NCBI GenBank assembly: GCA_902702965.1
Contig: CACRXP010000619.1
Location: 219,591 to 283,590, forward strand
DNA length: 64,000 bases
Direction: 5' to 3'
Source: Spirometra erinaceieuropaei
Taxonomy: Eukaryota; Platyhelminthes; Cestoda; Diphyllobothriidea; Diphyllobothriidae
The stretch's first letter is position 1, and every line of letters begins with the position of its first letter. Under the pieces are notes generated by a model, which was not told where the DNA came from, did no database searches, and worked only from the letters and a program-made list of their open reading frames with translations. Shown here piece by piece: positions 56,861 through 64,000 of the stretch. A program made the translations under genes and the position numbers.

Positions 56861-57529
56861 GCTGGGTTCGACTTTTTCAACCTTACACCTACTTTGTATT
56901 ATGACCATGCTCAAAGCATGAACTTTGACTTGCCCGTTTAGCCGGGACCTTTCCTAGATCGGCTGCAACCCTTTGTCCTTCTAAGGTCGTCCTAGTTAGA
57001 GTCTACACAGCTTTATTGTTGACCTGCATTCGTCATCCGACAGACTAAACTGTCACTGCTTCCCATGCACGAGCTTAAATTCTGCTGATAGACATTACGG
57101 AGTCGTCGACAGTTAAGCAATAGGCGTGCTAACCAGGCCGTCGACGAAATGGAGAACCCTTCTTTAGCATGTAATCTGAATCTCATTCCTCACCTGCTTT
57201 GCTGATCTAGGCTTTCAACGTTTCTTCGTTGTCCTCCTCCTACTTCTCTCCTTCCTCCTCCTTCTCCCCAAAGTCGTCATCATCGACATTATTAACCACT
57301 TACTTCCTCAGTCTCGTGTCTTCTCAATCCGTTAATTGCATTCTCATGAGTCCGTATGGTGTGGTGCCGGATCAGAACTCTATCATTTACTACTAAAAAG
57401 TATGTCCCGAATATGCCCCTTTCCGCTGCCAATCTCTCCGCTGCCTGGAAATATTAACAATTCAGTAACCACTTCTGACGTTTTGCACAGCTTGTGACCG
57501 CTGACAAAATGGATGACTGTTCATTACAG
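56861..57529. other. Intron sequence, unassigned
   Basis: CT-rich around 57225-57300 (CCTCCTCC-type runs). It ends at the acceptor ACTGTTCATTACAG of the exon at 57530. Confidence 0.45.
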
Positions 57530-57901
57530 GTGATTCATTGAATGTCATATGGGCCAAGAAATCTTTGGTCTACCTCAAAGAAGACGGCAAGAGCACCCCA
57601 TGGAGCGCCGAACATTCGAGAAAACGCAGATACCCTCAGCTGGACACCTACCAACTTGCTGACCGTCGCAGTGCCCGCAGCCCAGCAGCCGCAGCAAGCG
57701 GCAGTCACCTGGACCAGGATCTCACCTGCCCCTGGGCAGAGCTGGCCAAGCTCACCCAGCGTCTCCTTGGCGACCACGGCAACGGTGTGCAGACGCTGCC
57801 GGAGTTGGTCAACCGTTTCTCCGCTGCCGGTTTTGGCAAACTCATTGAAGTGAAGGTGGAGAAGTTGGGTCCCTGTGCTCTACCACAGCCCTTTGAAGTC
57901 G
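57530..57901 (+). CDS. Internal exon of the unrecognised host gene
   Basis: An exon of 372 bases lies between the acceptor TGTTCATTACAG and a consensus donor (GTCG followed by GTAAGT). The two first bases complete the Gly codon begun at 43260, giving the junction ATSG-DSLNVIWAKKS. It encodes 123 codons: SLNVIWAKKSLVYLKEDGK, an Ala/Ser/Arg-rich low-complexity linker around RRSARSPAAAASG, then a likely folded segment CPWAELAKLTQRLLGDHG, TLPELVNRFSAAGFGKLIEV and KVEKLGPCALPQPFEV. It ends in phase 1, so at least one more exon lies beyond the part recognised here. High GC and even frame use contrast with the surroundings. The second half looks like a small helical domain, loosely LOTUS-like in spacing, but that is only a guess. 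Confidence 0.83.
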
Positions 57902-58254
57902 GTAAGTCAGTCAAGTCCGACGCTCAACATCCATGCTCACCCAATGCCCCTCCCATCAAGAAAGCAACAATTTGTTTACTCACAGAGAAATTGCCACGGA
58001 AAGCGCCCGTGACGTGCATTCTGTCCAACAGTCAGGTCAGCCTTGGCGTGAGGTCCCTGAATACAATTTAACTTTCGAGATGAACACGCGAACAGTGATA
58101 AAAGCGAATGATAAATTGTCAGATGAATGAACTTACGCTGCCTACAACTTTTGCAGTCATACGGTTTTTACTTCAGAAGCTAGCTGTAGGATAAACCAGA
58201 TTCTTGAGGGAAAATTTAAAGATAAATAGCAAACTTCTTTTTGTCTTGAAGAAA
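57902..58254. other. Intron sequence, unassigned
   Basis: It starts with the donor GTAAGTCAG. Nothing else is recognised. Confidence 0.45.
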
Positions 58255-58445
58255 GAGACTCGATAGCTGGAACAGTATTTTTATTAGCCTGACGTTTCGG
58301 GCTTCTGCTCGAACCCATCATCAGCGACAAAAGCAGATACGGAGTTCGAGCAGGGATCCGAAACCTCAGGCTAATAAAGTTCTTGTTCCAGCTATCGTAT
58401 CTCCTTCTTCAAGACTGCTTCCTGGGACTCGTCTCTTCTCTTCTA
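58255..58445. mobile_element. Palindromic PLE end with two opposed hammerhead halves
   Basis: Two 54-base arms (58261-58314 and 58344-58397) are inverted copies (CGATAGCTGGAACA ... and ... TGTTCCAGCTATCG) separated by 29 bases. Each contains the PLE word TTATTAGCCTGACGTTTCGG or its complement. The right flank ATCTCCTTCTTCAAGACTGC, TTCCTGGGACTCGTCTCTTC matches the sequence at about 37107-37135, the other side of a family A pseudo-LTR. This looks like two pseudo-LTR ends joined head to head. Confidence 0.78.
58287..58328 (-). ncRNA. Hammerhead ribozyme-like motif, family A, core intact
   Basis: On the minus strand CTGATGA (complement of 58318-58324) and GAAACGTC (complement of 58291-58298) are exact. 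Stem II GGGTTC/AAGCCC forms five pairs counting one G-U. Stem I has CTG/GGC pairs after one mismatch. It is the best-preserved core in the window together with the one at 56802-56845. Confidence 0.7.
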
Positions 58446-59239
58446 TTGACTGCTGTTTGCGCTGTCAAGACGAGGATGCAAGGTGGAAATGGGTCAGGTG
58501 CTATTCGCCTTTTCGGAAGTTGGGGCTTAGCATACAGCCAAGGAGGGATGCTCGCAAACAAAGTCGGAAGCAGACAGACTGCCAGTTAGGTTTGAGAGCT
58601 CTTGAAAGGTAGAGCGACTTAAACCTCATCTCAAAACTCCAGTTAAGACAAGGAGGGGTTTTGTCCGCTCAGGTCTCTAGGGAATAATCTGGGGACAGCG
58701 ACGAAACGACGGGGCAAGCTGAGGGGGGAAAGGGAAGAAAAGGGAGTTGGGCCTGATCGAAGAAATTCACGGAAGTCAGACGCTGCTGGCAGCTGTCAAA
58801 CATTATTACTGTGGTGCAGTGACGAATCTCTCGATTCCTTTTGAATGCCCTAAGAGCGTGCGGAGAATTATGAAGAACAAAGTAGTTAAAATTAAGATTT
58901 TAAGCAAATGGACGAATCCCTCCAGATGCTTGCACAAAGGCTGATTTCTATAGCAGACATGAAGAAACGGAATACATTTAACCAATTTCACTGGAAAATT
59001 TACGCTGATATAAGAGGTGACAATTTCCATAAATAAGAGAAACGAGTACGGCAGTGGATGAACATTTACAATCCACTCACACCTGCCTCCATTTTACCCA
59101 TATTTTTGGCAAAAAACCGTTGTGATTACTTTAAACCTGCCTTAGTAACTTTGGACCTTCGTCGCTAAGACTGCTTACTTAGAATATCTCGAACATGTCT
59201 CGCGCTTCTTGACGTAATGAAGCCGTTGGATAAAACATA
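58446..59239. other. Unassigned stretch
   Basis: No exon or element is recognised. Confidence 0.4.
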
Positions 59240-60075
59240 CCAGAGAGCGATCGGCTCACTTAATGTCAGCTGAAATTCTGAAGCGAGTTTTTGATTAGGA
59301 AGATTAGTTATATACGGTTGCACTGTTGCTAATAAGGTCCAATTATATTTCGGTCTCCCCCAGATGTTGTCTTTTAGATGCATTGCTTTTCGGCCGCCTA
59401 AATAACCGCAATCGGTTAAAGCAAATGCTTAATTTCTATGGATCTCGCATATTGGTTTTAGACTTTCTTTAAAATTTAAGCATATTTTCCTGTAAGCGTG
59501 CATAATAAATATTCCTTCTTGCAATCTCTTGGCGGCAAAGTACAACTTAGTTATGCTTTATGCTCGACTAAAATGATGCCTTTAAGCTTTAAATAACTGG
59601 CTAAGAGAATAATTTAAGACTGCCCAATGTGCATGCACAAAATATTGTAACAGTTCGATTCCACCATAAAACTAAATAAGCTCTATATAGCATCTTCTCG
59701 GTGGTATAAACTTACGTATTTTTATCCTTACACGAAAAAGGTACAAATTGTGGACGGAAAACTCCAAATGCAAGTAAAAAGGATAGTTTGAACTCAACAT
59801 TCCTCGCAAATTAAAGAAATGTACATCAGGAAGGCACCCGATTTTTCCGAGGGTACAAATCAAAGAAAACTCAATTTGCAACAAAGTGATTAATCGAAAG
59901 AATAGTTATTGTGTGCATTTTCTAAGACATCTACTCGAATTTTTAAGAAAATCGGAAATCACCGTGAAAGTGCATAATCATTTAATCTTCATTTTTACCG
60001 AGTGCGGCTTTTGTAGACAGTGAAAAATTACTGCGTCTAAATCCAACACCCTGACGATTCCGAAATGTTATACAG
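59240..60075. mobile_element. Foldback MITE, old copy 9 (right end unclear)
   Basis: The left end is CCAGAGAGCGATCGGCTCAC, then TTAATGTCAGCTGAAATTCT, with TA outside at 59238-59239. Family features inside include TTTTAAGAAAATCGGAAATC near 59941 and CGGAAAACTCCAAATGCAAG near 59756. The right terminus is eroded (about CCTGACGATTCCGAAATG), so the end is approximate. Confidence 0.5.
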
Positions 60076-61593
60076 ACAGCGCAAACACATTCATCTGAAA
60101 ATAAACGGTGGGGGCACGCACGTGCTCATACATTTATTGTGAAAATGCAGTCTGACATAAAATATGATGTTGGGCTCGGCTTGTCGAAAGAGTGTCCAAA
60201 TCATTCGTCAGTCGTCCGGAGCTCACTAGCGCATAAAATGGACGGCTAATGGACAAGCAAGCCCGGCCCCTATAATTACTCAGCGACACGCTTTCACAAC
60301 GCTTGATCAGAAAAATTAACCCAATACTTCCAGAGATGGCAAATGTCCTACATACAACCAATTCTAATATTCCAAGTTTAACCGATTAAGGATCGATTTA
60401 AAAGGAGACAATTATGCACAGACTGAAATTGGGTACATCGATCGGCAATTTTTATCTGCATCTATTTCAAGCTTGTTTTGAAATGTCCGTTATGCAAAAT
60501 GGGCATTTTAAAATACATCAGTCATTGCCACTGCTTACAGTGAGGGTGTTACGGCCAATGCCTGAGCGATGTGCAGAATCTTCCGGTTTATTGGTCATTG
60601 CCAGTTGACGTTATACCAAGCCCCCACGCTGGCGCAGTCGTCATTGGCAAAGCTCAGTTCGGAAAAGTATATGGGAAAATAACACCAGTCATCAATCGCT
60701 ATCATGATTCGTGCTTACGCACATAAACATATTTCCACTAAACGCAATTATCTACTTAAATTAATACAGTAACGCTTATGTATTGGCGCACCGTTTGTGA
60801 GCATTGATAAGGAAGGCTTGAACGAGGGCGGTTTTACCACGACGTGATGTTATGTAGTGTTAATTGACGAAACCTGGCATGCTTTTATATATCCACCGTT
60901 CCTTTCCTTCATAAATGAAAGTGAGGACTGCAACACTTTCACCACCTTTGCCGCATGTTCGTTTGATTGCTGTTAAATAATAATTCCACGCTTGCAAAAA
61001 CGTTAAGTCTATTTTTGAACTCGCATATTGTGAGGTTTACAACTTACCATCTTTTAAAAGGACGCCAAATGTCTCAAAATTTCGCAGTCTTAGATTAAAT
61101 AGAAATGCAGTGGCTCTTAGGACGATAGTTAATGAGCTAGCAGATATGGATGATATTATGCACATTTGCGGTACTCAGACACTATAATCAGGAAAACGGT
61201 TGTTTTTGCTTGAGATACAGTTTGGCTTGACGGAATTGTTATATCACTAACTGTCCCGAGAGGTAATTCGATCCTGTTCCACCATTTGGAGAAAAAGTAG
61301 ATGTGATGTGACACGGCAAGTGACTCCGACGAATTCTGTAAAATTTACTTGTTTCCCTCTCTACAAGAATAGTCACGAATGTTATAAAAGTCGACCAGAA
61401 CTAAATGTATCCCATCCTTGCATCACCATCGCACATGTCTTTTAATACGTTTCTACACAGGACATATTTGCAAAGGTAATTTGTGTGCCTTTCTGTGAGA
61501 ACTTTTCTAGCCATCTGTGTTGATCTTAGTCGGAAAATCACAACTATGTTACAGTTGTGAAAATTCCCATAGCAAAATTAATAAGGGCAATTT
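60076..61593. other. Unassigned stretch
   Basis: Nothing is recognised. Confidence 0.4.
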
Positions 61594-61633
61594 GGCGAGC
61601 ATACGTCTGCTTTCGATAAATCCTCTTCAGACC
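61594..61633 (-). ncRNA. Hammerhead-like motif, family C, left inverted end
   Basis: On the minus strand stem I GGT pairs with GCC. CTGAAGA matches CUGANGA exactly. A short stem II (GGATTTATC) precedes GAAA. Stem III AGCA/TGCT forms four pairs with loop GACGTA, and C stands at the cleavage position before GCC. Every conserved core base is present. Confidence 0.62.
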
Positions 61634-63106
61634 TGTACATTATTATGGCCATTGCAGTAATTACTTAAAAGATACCGGCAAGTAGATGGAAAGAAATGGT
61701 CATGTTTTCGTCAGATGTCTCATCCCTTTTTACCAACGTACCGGCAACGGCAACGGTCAACTGCCTTTGTGATTTCATCGCCGACAATCAGTAGGATATA
61801 GGAATGTCGCTCAATGCCCTCAAGAGATTGTTAAAGGGGTGTATCTTGAACGTGCACTTCCTATTCAATAACAATCTATATAGGCAGATGTACGGCGTAG
61901 CCATCGGCTAGCCCCTTGGCCCGCTTTTGGCGAATATATTCATAAGAAAGTTAGAAGCTTTCCAGCTACTTCACTAGATCAACCGTTTATGATACTATGG
62001 GCGGTACGTGGATGATATATTGGAAATAGCATCGAAATAAAGTGATATCTTAAATTTACGGGATGATACAAATCAGGCGCACCTATCAATTAAATTCACT
62101 CCGAAAGAAGGACAGTCAGGTTCACTCCCCTTTCACTTCCCTTTCCGGATGAGCTTATGAGAAGCAGGACCGAACCAGTGATTCGAACACTATGCCCGTT
62201 TTGGGAGTTTTGTACCGCTAAACATTAGACGTTCTTCAATCCGCTGTTTGACAGAAAGATTGGGAAAAATCTGCTCAGCTGATAGCGTTAAAAAGAACTT
62301 GGAATCATCGAAGACCTTTTTCGCCAGAACGGGTATTCTGATCAATTGATTGCTAAGAACATGGCCGAAGGACCACAAAAGTCCCCGATACTGACGGCAG
62401 GAAAGAAAAGGTTCTTCATCAGAGTCCCATTTCAAGGGGACGCCCCAAGTGAACTTTTAAGATAACGCCCACTCAAGCCGTATCAAAGACCTTTCCAGCA
62501 GCTGATACCCGCGTACCGTTCTCAACCAGTCCTATCCTATACGGAGAGGGCGAGGACGAACTACCAGCTCAGACTACCTCTACGTGTATTTTCTCCTTCA
62601 CCTGCTCCTGTGGAACAGAATACATTGGTCGCACGAGCCGGCGTTTATCCAAAAGAATAAAAGAACATCTTTTATCGTTGTTAAGAAAAGGTTAAAGGTT
62701 AAAGAACATCAACATCTCGATCCTCGCCCATATGGTAGACACAGACCACCCTGTAGACGGCAGAGAGGCCTTCAGAGGGATTTTGAAGGTGCCATAAAGC
62801 AATTCAAAATTGCTTGGGCAGCGCTTGTTGGCTACGGCAGAGGCGGCTGCAGTCAGGCTACACGGACCAGTCCTAAACTCACAGAAGACCTTCATACAGG
62901 TACCACAGTTCCCATGGGTCAAAGCCACCAAGTCACACACCCGCATATAATTGCCTTCGCAGGGACCCACCTTCTCCCTGGCGCTGGCTGGAATTGTGGT
63001 GTTTCCTTCTTCCCCTTCACCCCCCCTCCCAAATCCGAGGTACATCATAATTACCTCCTTACCCGTATCATTTAAATCATTACTTCAGTAGCTATATAAA
63101 TGCACA

Positions 63107-63146
63107 GACCTGAAGAGAATTTATCGAAAGCAGACGTATGCTCGCC
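63107..63146 (+). ncRNA. Hammerhead-like motif, family C, right end
   Basis: CTGAAGA (63110-63116), stem II GA/TC with loop, GAAA (63126-63129), stem III AGCA (63129-63132) with TGCT (63139-63142), then C at 63143. The core is intact. Stem I is weaker than in the left copy (GAC against GCC). Confidence 0.6.
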
Positions 63147-63160
63147 AATTTGCCCTTTAA

Positions 63161-64000
63161 ACTGTGCTACACTTGTTGAGTTGTTTTCTTTGCCCACCAT
63201 TGTCGCCTTTTAATAGCAAAACACAAATACGACGCACAGACATTGTTTTTGCGTCCCCTGTAAGAACCAGGCCACAGACCTTCCCCTGTTCCTTCATATG
63301 TCCAGACACCTCTCAACGCTCTGTCCCGTCACCGCTGCACAATGGCTTTGTTTTGGCCTTCATTAGCCATTTTTGATGTTTAATAATTTACCGGACCGCT
63401 GAAGAATAAACAAACGTCTTCAGTGTCTGCGCAAATAAAATCGCAGAACTTATCTCCTCTGCCTTCGTAAGCGACGATCTCTACCGCGAGTCCAACGGAG
63501 TAGACTCAACACCTTCGCATGAGTGTGAATTAATTTATGTTGGGACAGACTTGCTTAGTACCTGCCGCACACCTCCCGACCTCCTGCGCCTTGCCGCAAC
63601 TATAAGATGGTGCCTAGACGACCGGGAGTTTGAGGCAGGGGTAGTGGTCGACAAAAGTAAACAGCCTGTCTACACGCACCACCCAGGAACTGGCCAGAGC
63701 TATGCCTATCAGTCCAAAATAAAGGGTCAGAATGAACTATTTGCACCCTCACTTTGGTCAAAAAACGGCCTTATTATAAAAACGTTTTTTTAGCAAATGA
63801 ATAAAACATAGGACAGATTTAAGGATAAAGTAAATAATCCACGCTTTTTTCCGACGGCCGACTGTACTTTCTGCGCTTCCTTCTGCCGGATGTTCAGCTG
63901 TCTGGTGTTTTTTCACTTTGTCGGCTGCTTTTCACCACAGTAGGCAACTCTTCACCAAAGCAACTGCGGCATTTAGGTGTGGTTAAGCATTCTCTGGGTT
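63161..64000. other. Unassigned stretch with a possible coding fragment
   Basis: A plus-strand frame open from about 63424 to 63793 includes SDDLYRESNGVDSTPSHECE and PPDLLRLAATIRWCLDDREF. It is preceded by a possible acceptor (CGTCTTCAG). Its start phase (2) does not follow from the exon at 57901 (phase 1), and no clear donor was found. I do not recognise it, so it is noted without being called a gene. Confidence 0.3.

Larger units (their letters stand above)
61594..63160 (+). mobile_element. PLE remnant (family C) with both inverted ends
   Basis: Inverted ends of about 50 bp (61594-61645 and 63103-63150) flank a decayed coding region. In order it shows DVSSLFTNVPATATVNCL (about 61712-61765), YRQMYGVAIG then PLGPLLANIF, and YYGRYVDDILEIAS with catalytic YVDD at 62005-62016. 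AHLSIKFTPKEGQSGSLPFH follows, then NIRRSSIRCLTERLGKICSA and a GIY-YIG remnant around 62600-62680. It closes with ILAHMVDTDHPVDGREAF and RLLATAEAAAVRLHGPVL (62718-62880). Stops and frameshifts are frequent. It shows the complete plan, reverse transcriptase then GIY-YIG between inverted ribozyme-bearing ends. Confidence 0.82.

Overview
This is eukaryotic, AT-leaning, non-coding-rich DNA, most likely from a parasitic flatworm. A large-genome tapeworm is my best guess, but only by inference. The grounds are a gene with consensus GT-AG splice sites and introns of tens of kilobases, many decayed Penelope-like retroelements (PLEs) with GIY-YIG endonuclease domains and hammerhead ribozymes, a Merlin-type transposon, a mariner-like fragment, and degenerate TTAGGG-like tracts. 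No prokaryotic operon, rRNA gene, CRISPR array or intact viral gene was seen.

Host gene: a plus-strand multi-exon gene runs through most of the window. Three internal exons (8994-9102, 42983-43260, 57530-57901) have proper splice sites, and their reading phases join exactly (phase 2 to 2, then 1 to 1). The introns between them are about 33.9 kb and 14.3 kb. A fourth short putative exon beside an assembly gap (8195-8232) does not match in phase. I do not recognise the protein. Inside the 14.3 kb intron is a 114-codon single-exon ORF (54033-54377) with a signal peptide, dibasic sites and a nearby AATAAA, possibly a secreted peptide precursor.

Mobile DNA: (1) PLE remnants occur at about 6.5-7.3, 14.5-16.2, 21.3-23.9, 30.2-33.8, 36.3-37.1, 39.1-39.8, 47.3, 56.8, 58.3 and 61.6-63.2 kb. 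They fall into three groups by the hammerhead-like motif at their ends: GAAACGTC (palindromic stem III ACGT), GAAAGCTC (palindromic stem III AGCT), and a form with a real stem III hairpin. (2) A foldback MITE family of about 0.6-1.0 kb has ends reading CAGTAGGTGGGCTAAC and TA target duplications. It has nine copies (1.8, 10.9, 12.8, 16.4, 28.9, 43.4, 51.7, 55.3 and 59.2 kb). The 16.4 kb copy carries a nested Merlin-like transposon with 34-35 bp inverted repeats. (3) Single fragments include a mariner-like transposase, a LINE endonuclease domain and a tRNA-Arg-derived SINE.

Other repeats: a three-unit tandem repeat of about 0.5 kb at 9.2-10.6 kb has two dispersed relatives at 30.4 and 36.0 kb. 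There is a long polypyrimidine tract at 20.05-20.6 kb, a GTA-type microsatellite block at 34.3-34.6 kb, and interstitial telomere-like tracts near 5, 7.4, 42.3-42.7 and 51.3 kb. The remaining stretches show nothing I can support beyond chance ORFs.
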